NCBI GenBank assembly: GCA_023438065.1
Contig: JAEXRH010000018.1
Coordinates: 92,442-156,441 of the forward strand
Reading direction: 5' to 3'
Source of the DNA: Spirochaetota bacterium
GTDB taxonomy: Bacteria > Spirochaetota > Spirochaetia > Treponematales > Treponemataceae
Length of the DNA: 64,000 bases
The notes under the pieces are model-generated. The model was not told where the DNA came from. It did not search any database and saw only the letters and a list, made by a program, of their open reading frames with translations. The position numbers and the translations under genes are program-made. The number at the start of each line of letters is the position of its first letter. Position 1 is the first letter of the stretch. Positions 40,332 through 47,548 of the stretch are shown one piece after another.

Positions 40332-41250
40332 ACTGATTATTCCGTCTTCGTTCTTGAGCGCGCTCTGGGCGCGTGACATCGGGGTATTTCTCGGTTCTTG
40401 CGGCGTCGATTTCCGGTTCGGGCCGCCTTCCGACCAGGCGATCCTGAATCGGGGGATTCCGCGTTCCTGCGAGGAATTCTGTTTTCCCCTCAAGCTTTTT
40501 TGCGGTCATGTCCTCGCGCTCGCGGAGTCGAGAGAAAATCGCGTCCTTATCCCGGTTATCACCGGGAACGCCCGGAAAGACAGCTTCCTCTGCCATCCCC
40601 AGCAGCGGGCGCGCGACATCGCAGTCAACCTCGAACTGATCGAGCCGGAACGGGTCGTGTCCCCCGCCTTTACCTACGATGACTCGTTGCGTCTTTTGCC
40701 CGAAGGATTCATCTCACTCGGCGCGGAGCTCGGCGTTCCCGCCCCGACGATCGAGTTGGCCCTTGGATCGCGAGAGCTTCTCAGGACGAGCGCCCGTCCG
40801 CCGAGCGCCGGAGCGCGCGGCAAAGAAAAGACCGGCTCGCGCGCCCCGAGGATCGCGGTCATCGGAACGCCTCCCGTCCTCAAGGACGCCCTCCTCGGCG
40901 GAAAGATTCGCGGAATGCTCGACGGACTCGACGCGCGTTCGGTCGTTCCCGACGTCGCGGGTTTCTCGCTCGGCGACTACCCGAAAGACTTTCGCCACTT
41001 CACCTTCGACGCCATGACGCGCGCCCTTGCCGACGCGGCCTTTCGCGATCCCTCGATCGACGGGGTAATCTTCCTTCAGGCGTTCCTCTGCGGGCCGTGC
41101 TGCAACACCCCTTCCGACTTGCGCAAGGAGGCGCGGACCAAACCCTTCCTTCCGCTCGTGCTCGACCAGGAACAGTCGTCGACCGGGCTGCGGACCCGGA
41201 TCGAGGCCTTCCTCGACATCGTGATATCCTCCAAAGGAGTCCGTCCATGA
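40327..41250 (+). CDS. DUF2229-like component of an acyl-CoA dehydratase activase module
   Basis: The 307-residue protein resembles the DUF2229 part (PF09989) of large CoA-dehydratase-activase-related proteins: FGPPSDQAILNRGIPRSCEE, then FCFPLKLFCGHVLALAE with conserved cysteines, ITGNARKDSFLCHPQQ and the C-terminal IDGVIFLQAFLCGPCCNTPS. The multiple cysteines suggest an Fe-S cluster. In many anaerobes DUF2229, a HgdB-like domain and a BadF/HgdC activase are fused in one chain of about 1,400 residues whose job is unknown; here they are three overlapping genes. It leads the operon, and its TGA overlaps the next ATG. Confidence 0.75.
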   Translation: MPLIIPSSFLSALWARDIGVFLGSCGVDFRFGPPSDQAILNRGIPRSCEEFCFPLKLFCGHVLALAESRENRVLIPVITGNARKDSFLCHPQQRARDIAVNLELIEPERVVSPAFTYDDSLRLLPEGFISLGAELGVPAPTIELALGSRELLRTSARPPSAGARGKEKTGSRAPRIAVIGTPPVLKDALLGGKIRGMLDGLDARSVVPDVAGFSLGDYPKDFRHFTFDAMTRALADAAFRDPSIDGVIFLQAFLCGPCCNTPSDLRKEARTKPFLPLVLDQEQSSTGLRTRIEAFLDIVISSKGVRP

Positions 41251-42335
41251 CGTTCTTTACCTTCTCGTGGGGAAACAACTGGATCGCCATTCGCGGCCTC
41301 CTCCGCTCGCTCGGTCACGACCTCGAAAGGCCCCCCGTCCTGAACGACGTGACGATCAAAAAGGGAATCGGGGAAAGCGCGCCCTTTCTCTGCTATTCGG
41401 GGAAGGCCGTCGTCGGCCAGCTGATCGATCAGCTCGACAGGGGCCGAAGGAATTTCCTCTATCTCTCAAGCTACGGAAGCGAGGCGTGCCGATGCTCGGG
41501 AACAGGTCCCTTTTTCGAGTCCCTCGCGCGCGACCGGTATCCGGGACTCCGCTGGGCAAGACTCGGGGGAAACGACGGGGCCGAATCCCTCGACGCGATG
41601 CGGCGCGCGTTTCCCGGAACCTCGCGACTGCGGCATGACCGGGCCTTCTTCGTCTACTTCTTCAAGATGGGTTGCATCGCTTCCATGGAACGCATGAGCC
41701 TCGCGAGCCGGGCGCTCGCGCGCGACGGAGGGAAAATCTCCGAGCTCGACCGGATCACCCTCGATGCGATCGACCGTCGAATGAACCCGATCGGCCTTTG
41801 GTTCGCGACGGTCGCGCACGGCGTCAGGCTGAACGCGCTCGTGAAAGCCCGGTCGAAACCGCGACTGAAAATCGGCATCGTCGGCGGCGAGCACATCCTC
41901 AGCGAGCTCGACTTCCTCATGGCGCGCATTCATGGCCTCGCCGACCGTGGAATTCTCCTCGAATGGAGAAGCGGCTTTTTCGAGATCAACAGGATGGCCG
42001 ACAGAGAACACGGCAAAGCTTCCCTCGAAAGACTCAAGAAACGGTGCGTTCCGTATCTCCATCCGGCTCCGGGGGGCACCGAGGTCCTCAGCTGCGCGCA
42101 CGCCGCGAGCTTCGCCCGCGAGGGCTACGACGGGATACTCCACATCCACGCGTTCGGATGCCTTCCGCAGACGGCGGTTCTTCCCGCGTTGCAAAAGCTT
42201 TCGCGGGACAGGGGGATACCGCTCCTCTCGGTCTCCGTCGGAGACCGGCTCGACATCTCGTCCCTCGACACGAGGATCGAGGCATTCATCGACATATTGC
42301 TCGCGCGCGCTCATCAAAGGGGGACACACGCATGA
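41247..42335 (+). CDS. 2-hydroxyacyl-CoA-dehydratase (HgdB)-like protein
   Basis: The 362-residue protein looks like the HgdB-type domain of activase-related proteins. Landmarks are FLCYSGKAVVGQLIDQLDRG, FLYLSSYGSEACRCSGTGPF, the second-domain start LKIGIVGGEHILSELDFLMA and the C-terminal DGILHIHAFGCLPQTAVLPA followed by GIPLLSVSVGDRLDISSLDT, where the HgdB family has the last cluster cysteine. Such proteins hold a [4Fe-4S] cluster to which an activase delivers an electron at low potential. ATGA overlaps link it to the genes before and after. The substrate, if any, is unknown. Confidence 0.75.
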   Translation: MTFFTFSWGNNWIAIRGLLRSLGHDLERPPVLNDVTIKKGIGESAPFLCYSGKAVVGQLIDQLDRGRRNFLYLSSYGSEACRCSGTGPFFESLARDRYPGLRWARLGGNDGAESLDAMRRAFPGTSRLRHDRAFFVYFFKMGCIASMERMSLASRALARDGGKISELDRITLDAIDRRMNPIGLWFATVAHGVRLNALVKARSKPRLKIGIVGGEHILSELDFLMARIHGLADRGILLEWRSGFFEINRMADREHGKASLERLKKRCVPYLHPAPGGTEVLSCAHAASFAREGYDGILHIHAFGCLPQTAVLPALQKLSRDRGIPLLSVSVGDRLDISSLDTRIEAFIDILLARAHQRGTHA

Positions 42336-43297
42336 ACGGAAAAATCTACCTCGGGCTCGATATCGGCTCCGTCTCGGTAAACACGGCGCTTCTCGACGCG
42401 GAAGGAACGCTGATCGCGAGCGATTACCGCAGAAGCCGCGGCCGGGTGATCGCCGCGATCAAGGACGCGATGCGCTGGGCGCGCGACGCGCTCCCCCCGG
42501 GATCGGTCGTCGCCGGATGCGGCACGACCGGGAGCGGGAGGGAACTCGCGAGCGCCCTCGTCGGCGCGGACGTCATCAAGAACGAGATATCCGCCCACGC
42601 AGCGGGAGCGGTCGCCTGCCGTCCGGATGTCGGCACGGTTCTCGAGATCGGCGGGGAAGACTCGAAGATCATCGTCTTCGAGAACGGGGTTCCGACCGAT
42701 TTCGCGATGAACACCCTTTGCGCGGCGGGCACCGGGGCCTTCCTCGACCAGATGGCATCCCGTCTCGAGATCCCGATCGAGGAGCTCGGCGAGATGGCGC
42801 TTCGCGCTTCCGGAACCGCGCGCATCTCGGGACGCTGTACGGTATTCGCGGAAAGCGACATGATCTTCAAGCAGCAGGCAGGGGTTCCCGTCGACGAGAT
42901 CGTGCGCGGGCTTTGCCGGTCGATGGTTCGCAATTACCTCGGAGACGTCGCGCAGGGAAAGAAGATCAGGGAGCCCATCCTCTTCCAGGGCGGCGTCGCG
43001 GCAAACAGGGGAATCGTCGAGGCGTTCGAAAACGAGCTCGGTAAGCCCGTTACCGTCCCCCGGAATTTCGGCGTCATGGGCGCCATCGGCATCGCGCTTC
43101 TCGCGAAGGCCGAGATGGATTCCTCCGGAAGGGTATCGGCGATGCGCCCCTTCGAAGAGATCGAGGCCGCGCGCTTCCATACGACGGCATTTTCCTGCGG
43201 CCAGTGCGCGAACGACTGCGAGATCGTCCGATACGAGGACGGAGGTTCGCCCGTCGGCCACCGAGGCGGCCGATGCGGAAAATGGGAACGCGGTTGA
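42332..43297 (+). CDS. BadF/HgdC-type acyl-CoA dehydratase activase (ATPase)
   Basis: The 321-residue protein has the ASKHA ATPase fold of activases: LGLDIGSVSVNTALLDAEGT, GCGTTGSGRELASALVG and TVLEIGGEDSKIIVFENG. Both cysteines that bridge the [4Fe-4S] cluster of the homodimer are kept, in NTLCAAGTGAFLDQMA and ARISGRCTVFAESDMIF. The last 40 residues add CGQCANDCEIVRYEDGG and GGRCGKWERG, a four- to five-cysteine tail seen in the large fused activase proteins but not in HgdC of Acidaminococcus. The protein should use ATP to push a low-potential electron to its dehydratase-like partner encoded just before. Confidence 0.9.
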   Translation: MNGKIYLGLDIGSVSVNTALLDAEGTLIASDYRRSRGRVIAAIKDAMRWARDALPPGSVVAGCGTTGSGRELASALVGADVIKNEISAHAAGAVACRPDVGTVLEIGGEDSKIIVFENGVPTDFAMNTLCAAGTGAFLDQMASRLEIPIEELGEMALRASGTARISGRCTVFAESDMIFKQQAGVPVDEIVRGLCRSMVRNYLGDVAQGKKIREPILFQGGVAANRGIVEAFENELGKPVTVPRNFGVMGAIGIALLAKAEMDSSGRVSAMRPFEEIEAARFHTTAFSCGQCANDCEIVRYEDGGSPVGHRGGRCGKWERG

Positions 43298-43302
43298 TTT
43301 GC

Positions 43303-43351
43303 AAATGACTTGCATTTAATTTCCGATCGGAATATAGTCTCGGTATATTCC
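43303..43351 (+). promoter_or_regulatory. Promoter of znuA with Zur-like box and nested palindromes
   Basis: TTGCAT (43310-43315), 17 bases, TATAGT (43333-43338) form the promoter. AAATG-ACTTG-CATTT (43303-43317) overlaps the -35 and resembles Zur/Fur-family boxes. Downstream TTCCGATCGGAA (43321-43332) is a perfect 12-bp palindrome and GGAATATA-GTCTCGG-TATATTCC (43329-43351) a perfect 8-bp inverted repeat across the -10 and +1. Confidence 0.65.
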
Positions 43352-43365
43352 GTAAGGAGAACACG

Positions 43366-44283
43366 ATGTACATGGTCAAAAAAGGAATCGCCGCGATCGG
43401 CTTGGTCCTCGCGCTTTCGGGCGCCTACGCGCGCGACACGGGCAATAACGACGCGTCAAACGCCAGGATCACCGTCGCGGTCAGCATCCTCCCCCAGCGG
43501 TACTTTCTCGAGCGCATCGGCGGAAACCGCGTAACGGCGCTCACCCTCGTCGGGCCGGGACAGAGCCCCCATTCCTACGAGCCGACCCCGTCGCAGATGG
43601 CCGCGCTCGCGGGCGCGAGGATATGGATCCTCTCGGGAACCGATTTCGAGGAAGGGCTCAGGCCCGCGGTCGCCGCGCAGTTTCCCAAGCTCAGGATCGT
43701 CGACGGCACCGAGGGCATCGCGTTCCGGAAACTCCAGGACTACGAAAGGGAAAGCGACGGGCACGAGCACGAGGAAGAGGGCGACCATCACGACTCGAAT
43801 ATCGACCGTCATGCATGGCTCGGACACGAGCCTTCAAAGATCATGGCGGGCCATATCCGGGACGCGCTCTCGAGCGTCGATCCAGCGGGGAAAAGTTTCT
43901 ATGACTCGAATTGCGCCGCGCTCGTCGGGGACATCGACGCGGCGTTCGCGGACCTCAAGGTCTCGCTCGCCCCGCTTTCGGGAAAGTCCGTCATGGTTTT
44001 CCATCCCTCCTTCGGCTACTTCCTCGACGAGTTCGGGATCAAGCAGTCTCCCGTCGAAACCGGCGGAAAGGAGCCGACGGCAAAGGCGCTTGCCGCCCTC
44101 ATCGCGAAGGCGAAAGCCGACAGGGTACCGGCGATCTTCGTGCAGGCGCAGTTCCCGGTCAACGCCGCGAGGACGATCGGCGCGCAGGCCGGGGCCAAGG
44201 TCGTCATGCTCGACCCGCTCGCCCCCGACTGGCTCGCGAACATACGGAGAATCGGCGAGGCGCTCGGAAAAGCCTACAAATAA
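43366..44283 (+). CDS. znuA: Zinc ABC transporter substrate-binding protein ZnuA
   Basis: The 305-residue protein is a cluster A-I metal-binding protein with a signal peptide (KKGIAAIGLVLALSGAYA), AVSILPQRYFLERIGGNRVT, the first metal histidine in GQSPHSYEPTPSQMAALA, a His/acid-rich loop (DGHEHEEEGDHHDSNIDRHA, then WLGHEP) typical of zinc rather than manganese carriers, VMVFHPSFGYFLDEFGIKQ and a late Asp ligand in MLDPLAP. It captures zinc in the periplasm for ZnuBC. AAGGAG precedes the ATG. First gene of znuA-znuC-znuB-zur. Confidence 0.95.
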   Translation: MYMVKKGIAAIGLVLALSGAYARDTGNNDASNARITVAVSILPQRYFLERIGGNRVTALTLVGPGQSPHSYEPTPSQMAALAGARIWILSGTDFEEGLRPAVAAQFPKLRIVDGTEGIAFRKLQDYERESDGHEHEEEGDHHDSNIDRHAWLGHEPSKIMAGHIRDALSSVDPAGKSFYDSNCAALVGDIDAAFADLKVSLAPLSGKSVMVFHPSFGYFLDEFGIKQSPVETGGKEPTAKALAALIAKAKADRVPAIFVQAQFPVNAARTIGAQAGAKVVMLDPLAPDWLANIRRIGEALGKAYK

Positions 44284-44297
44284 GGAACACGACGGAA

Positions 44298-45104
44298 ATG
44301 GATGAGGAAAAGAAGAGAAGCGGGCCCGTCGCGGTCCGGTTCGACCGGGTCTCCTTCGCGTACGGTCCGGTCAAGGTGCTCGAGGACGTCAGCTTTCACA
44401 TCCACCGGGGCGAGTTCGCCGTCCTCGTCGGGGCGAACGGCGCGGGGAAAACGACGATACTGAAACTCCTCCTCGGGCTCGAGCGCCCCGCGTCGGGCTC
44501 GATCTCCCTCTTCGAGGATTCGCGATCCGACGAGCGCGCGCCGATCGGCTACGTCCCGCAATCGGCGGCCTTCGACCAGACCTTTCCCATCTCCGTCCGC
44601 GAGGTCGTCGCGATGGGGCGCGTGTCGCCGCTTTCGAGACGCCGAAAGGCCGACGACGACGAGGCGGTGCGCGCGGCGCTCGAGCAGTGCGAGGTCGCGG
44701 AACTCGCCCATCGCCCCTATCACGCGCTTTCCGGGGGCCAGCGCCGCCGCGTGCTCGTCGCGCGCGCCCTCGCCTCCAAACCGGGGCTCCTCGTGCTCGA
44801 CGAGCCGACCGCGAATATGGACTCGGAAAGCGAACGGCGTCTTTTCGGCGCGCTCGGAAGCCTCAAGGGAAAGACGACGATCATGATCGTCACCCACGAC
44901 TCCTCGTTCGTCTCGTCCCTTACCGACGTGGTCCTGTGCGTCGGCGAGCGGGACGGCGAGGGAAAGGCGGGAGAGGTCGTGCGCCACCGGATCACGCCCG
45001 CGCGCGAGGCGCCCGCTGACAAGTACGGCGGCGAGGCGCTGATGGTTCACCACGACGAGATACTCCCCGACGACTGGTCGTGCGAGGAAGGAGCGCGCAA
45101 ATGA
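44298..45104 (+). CDS. znuC: Zinc ABC transporter ATP-binding protein ZnuC
   Basis: The 268-residue ATPase has Walker A VLVGANGAGKTTILKLLLGL, Q-loop IGYVPQSAAFDQTFPISVRE, signature ALSGGQRRRVLVARALASKP and Walker B LLVLDEPTANMDSESERRLF. PISVREVVAMG is characteristic of the metal-ion (ZnuC/MntB) subfamily. It powers zinc uptake through ZnuB. The ATG at 44298 lies 14 bases after znuA, and its TGA overlaps the ATG of znuB. The C-terminal acidic/histidine stretch (VHHDEILPDDWSCEE) is longer than in E. coli ZnuC. Confidence 0.95.
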   Translation: MDEEKKRSGPVAVRFDRVSFAYGPVKVLEDVSFHIHRGEFAVLVGANGAGKTTILKLLLGLERPASGSISLFEDSRSDERAPIGYVPQSAAFDQTFPISVREVVAMGRVSPLSRRRKADDDEAVRAALEQCEVAELAHRPYHALSGGQRRRVLVARALASKPGLLVLDEPTANMDSESERRLFGALGSLKGKTTIMIVTHDSSFVSSLTDVVLCVGERDGEGKAGEVVRHRITPAREAPADKYGGEALMVHHDEILPDDWSCEEGARK

Positions 45105-45976
45105 GCGATTTCGTTTCCGCCCTTTTCAACCCCGACCTCGCGTTCCTCCGGAACGCCCTTCTCGCGGGACTTCTTTCCTCGGTGCTCTTCGGGACGCTCG
45201 GCGCCGTCGTGACCGTCCGCCGCATCGCGGGACTCGCGGGCGCGATCTCGCACGCGGTCCTCGGCGGCATCGGCATGGCCCTCTTCCTTTCCGCGACGAG
45301 TCTCGTTCCCTGGCTTTCGCCCATGATGGGCGCGCTTGTCTTCGCCGTCGTCGCCGCGGCGATCATCGGCGTCGTCTCGCTCAAGGCGAAACAGCGCGAG
45401 GACACCGTCATCAACGCGATATGGGCGATCGGCATGAGCGTGGGCGTGCTTTTCATGGCGAAGACCCCCGGCTACACCGATCCCACGAGCTACCTCTTCG
45501 GCAACATCCTGCTCGTCTCGGGGAAGGACCTCGTCCTCCTCGCGGCCCTCGACGTCATCGTCGTGATCCTCGCCTGGCGCTTCTACCCGCAGATCGTCGC
45601 CTCGTCCTTCGACCCCGACTTCGCGCGCGTGCGCGGCGTCGCGACGAACGCGTTCTTCCTCGTGACCCTCACCGTCACCGCGGTGAGCGTCGTCCTCCTC
45701 CAGACCTTCGTCGGGATCGTGATGGTCATCGCGATGCTCACCCTTCCCGCGGGAACCGCCGGCTACCGCTCGAAAAGCCTCGCCGGGATGATGGTCGGCG
45801 CCTGCGCCTACTCAGCCCTCTTCTCGGTCGCGGGGCTCGCGACCAGCTGGAAGCTCGACGTTCCCGCCGGGGCGACCACCGTCGTGATCGCGGGGATAGC
45901 CTTCCTCGCGGGCGCTGCCGTTCAATTCGCCCGGCGCCGGAAAATCGCGCGCGGGAAAGGCGCGAAGAAGGCCTGA
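45101..45976 (+). CDS. znuB: Zinc ABC transporter permease ZnuB
   Basis: The 291-residue inner-membrane protein has eight or nine hydrophobic helices and the ABC-3 family features LAGAISHAVLGGIGMALFLS, DPTSYLFGNILLVSGKDLVL and TFVGIVMVIAMLTLPAGTAG. It forms the zinc path with ZnuC. The ATG overlaps the znuC stop (ATGA), and the zur gene starts three bases after its stop. Length is normal for the family. Confidence 0.94.
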   Translation: MSDFVSALFNPDLAFLRNALLAGLLSSVLFGTLGAVVTVRRIAGLAGAISHAVLGGIGMALFLSATSLVPWLSPMMGALVFAVVAAAIIGVVSLKAKQREDTVINAIWAIGMSVGVLFMAKTPGYTDPTSYLFGNILLVSGKDLVLLAALDVIVVILAWRFYPQIVASSFDPDFARVRGVATNAFFLVTLTVTAVSVVLLQTFVGIVMVIAMLTLPAGTAGYRSKSLAGMMVGACAYSALFSVAGLATSWKLDVPAGATTVVIAGIAFLAGAAVQFARRRKIARGKGAKKA

Positions 45977-45979
45977 TCG

Positions 45980-46378
45980 ATGCGGATGACGAAAGCCCGA
46001 AAGGCCATCATGGAAACCCTCGAGCGCGCGAAAACCCCGCTCTCCGCCCAGGCGGTCTACGAGGCGCTCAAGGTCAGCGCCGACCCGGCGACGGTCTACC
46101 GCAACCTCCACGCCCTCGAGGACGAAGGGCTCGCGGACTCCTTCATCCTCCATTGCGCCGGGCACGGGACCGAACGCTACTACACGGCGCTTACCGGCCA
46201 TAACGGGATCGGCGATGGCGCGCATCGCCACTGGTTCCACTGCGAAAAATGCCACCGCTTCACCGACCTCGGTTCCTGCAAGCTCGCCCCGCTCGTCGCC
46301 GACTTCGAGGCCAGTCACGGACTGACCGTGCGCGCGCATTCCCTCTATCTGACCGGGATCTGCGCGCGCTGCAGGTAA
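45980..46378 (+). CDS. zur: Fur-family regulator, probably Zur
   Basis: The 132-residue protein is a Fur-family repressor: an N-terminal winged helix (MTKARKAIMETLERAKTPLS, AQAVYEALKVSADPATVYRN, LHALEDEGLADSF) and a metal-binding C-terminal domain (GHNGIGDGAHRHWFHCEKCH and the closing GICARC). The two CxxC pairs form the structural zinc site and the histidines a sensory site. As the last gene of the znu operon it most likely represses the operon in zinc sufficiency through the box at 43303-43317. Assignment as Zur rests on context; sequence alone would allow Fur or PerR. Confidence 0.9.
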   Translation: MRMTKARKAIMETLERAKTPLSAQAVYEALKVSADPATVYRNLHALEDEGLADSFILHCAGHGTERYYTALTGHNGIGDGAHRHWFHCEKCHRFTDLGSCKLAPLVADFEASHGLTVRAHSLYLTGICARCR

Positions 46379-46395
46379 GGAACGAGCAGATCCCG

Positions 46396-46423
46396 GACGC
46401 GGGTATGCGCGAGCCCGTCTTTT
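46396..46423 (+). terminator. Possible terminator of the znu-zur operon
   Basis: GACGCGGG-loop-CCCGTC forms a bulged stem followed by TTTTCC and a further T-rich stretch. Confidence 0.4.
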
Positions 46424-46443
46424 CCCCCTCTTTTTCCGCCATT

Positions 46444-46459
46444 AGTGATAAATGTCACA
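46444..46459. promoter_or_regulatory. CRP/FNR-family-like operator centred at -41.5
   Basis: AGTGA-TAAATG-TCACA matches TGTGA-N6-TCACA in nine of ten positions. With TATACT at 46481-46486 and +1 predicted at 46493, the centre lies 41.5 bases upstream, the class II activator position. Confidence 0.55.
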
Positions 46460-46480
46460 TACGCGATTTTCGGGAATCGC

Positions 46481-46486
46481 TATACT
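46481..46486 (+). promoter_or_regulatory. -10 of the split-permease operon
   Basis: TATACT with no recognisable -35, as expected for an activator-dependent promoter. AAGGAG follows before the ATG at 46504. Confidence 0.55.
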
Positions 46487-46503
46487 CGGGACAAGGAGTA
46501 ACC

Positions 46504-46986
46504 ATGGACACGCTCGTCTTTTATATCGCCGCGATAGCGCTCTTCGCGCTTTCGTTCGCAAAGGACCGGAAAAAAACCCGGCTAGCCCTCCTGAAGGGCC
46601 TCAAGTCCCTCGAGGGAATCCTCCCCCAGTTCATCACGGTGCTCATCCTCATCGCGGTGATGCTCGCCCTCTTCAACGCCGAAACCATCGGCCGCTTTCT
46701 CGGGCCCGGCACCGGAGCGTTCGGCGTCGCGGTCGCGGCCGCGCTCGGCGCGATCACCCTCATCCCGGGCTTCGTCGCCTTCCCGCTCGCGGGGGAGCTT
46801 CTCAAGAACGGCGCGGGCACGCTCCAGATCGCGACCTTCGTCTCGACCCTCATGATGGTCGGCGTCGTCACCCTCCCGATGGAGATCGCGTATTTCGGGA
46901 AGCGCGCCGCGATCCTCCGGAACGCCTTCGCCCTCGCCTTCTCGATTCTCGCAGCCTTCTTCGTCGCCTGGGCGGTGTCGCTATGA
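46504..46986 (+). CDS. Permease, first half of a split PF03773-like transporter
   Basis: The 160-residue membrane protein has four or five helices (TLVFYIAAIALFALSFA, LPQFITVLILIAVMLALFNA, AVAAALGAITLIPGFVAFPL, ATFVSTLMMVGVVTLPMEIA). GPGTGAFGVAVAAALGAITL with IPGFVAFPLAGELLKNGAG resembles the repeat of the predicted permease family that includes ArsP and thiol-uptake homologues. The next gene encodes the other half and overlaps it by an ATGA. Substrate unknown; metalloid or organo-metal export is possible from the family, not shown. Confidence 0.75.
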   Translation: MDTLVFYIAAIALFALSFAKDRKKTRLALLKGLKSLEGILPQFITVLILIAVMLALFNAETIGRFLGPGTGAFGVAVAAALGAITLIPGFVAFPLAGELLKNGAGTLQIATFVSTLMMVGVVTLPMEIAYFGKRAAILRNAFALAFSILAAFFVAWAVSL

Positions 46987-47534
46987 GCGCGAAAGAAACT
47001 CTCGCTCGCTATCGCGCGCCCGTTGTCGCCGTCGTCGGCCTCGCCGTCTTCATGATCGCCCTTCCCGGCCTCGCGCCGAAAACCGCCTCGAGCCTCCTTG
47101 GCCAGACCAAGACAATGCTCCTCGTCGTCCCGCCGATCTTCCTCATCCTCGGCCTCCTCGACGTCTGGGTCCCCCGCGAAACGATGATGCGCTTCATGGG
47201 AGAGGGCTCCGGGATCAAGGGCCCGGCCATCGCCTTCGCGCTCGGCTCGGCCGCGGCAGGGCCCCTCTACGGCGCCTTCCCGATCGCCGCCGTGCTCATG
47301 AAAAAGGGCGCGAGCTTCGTGAACATCCTCATCTTCATCGGCTCCTGGTCGACCACGAAGGTCCCGATGTTCCTCTTCGAGACCCAGTCCCTCGGCTACC
47401 GCTTCGCGCTCGCGCGGCTCGCGATCGACCTCGCGGGCATCGTCGCGATAGCGCTCGCCCTCAAGGCGTGCGTCCCCAAAAAGGAAGTGGAGCGGATTTA
47501 CGGTCTGCAGGATATGGACAAGCCGGAACGTTGA
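46983..47534 (+). CDS. Permease, second half of a split PF03773-like transporter
   Basis: The 183-residue membrane protein has five helices and repeats the family pattern: MLLVVPPIFLILGLLDVWVP, then MRFMGEGSGIKGPAIAFALG and AAAGPLYGAFPIAAVLMKKG, IFIGSWSTTKVPMFLFETQS. It is coupled to the preceding half by a four-base overlap, and both probably assemble as a heterodimer in the inner membrane. The promoter in front of the pair carries a CRP-like site. The kinase gene 14 bases downstream may be partly co-transcribed. Confidence 0.78.
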   Translation: MSAKETLARYRAPVVAVVGLAVFMIALPGLAPKTASSLLGQTKTMLLVVPPIFLILGLLDVWVPRETMMRFMGEGSGIKGPAIAFALGSAAAGPLYGAFPIAAVLMKKGASFVNILIFIGSWSTTKVPMFLFETQSLGYRFALARLAIDLAGIVAIALALKACVPKKEVERIYGLQDMDKPER

Positions 47535-47536
47535 TC

Positions 47537-47542
47537 TATACT
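47537..47542 (+). promoter_or_regulatory. -10 of the PAS/GAF kinase gene, leaderless
   Basis: TATACT ends six bases before the ATG at 47549. No clear -35 and no Shine-Dalgarno. Confidence 0.5.
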
Positions 47543-47548
47543 TAAGGC

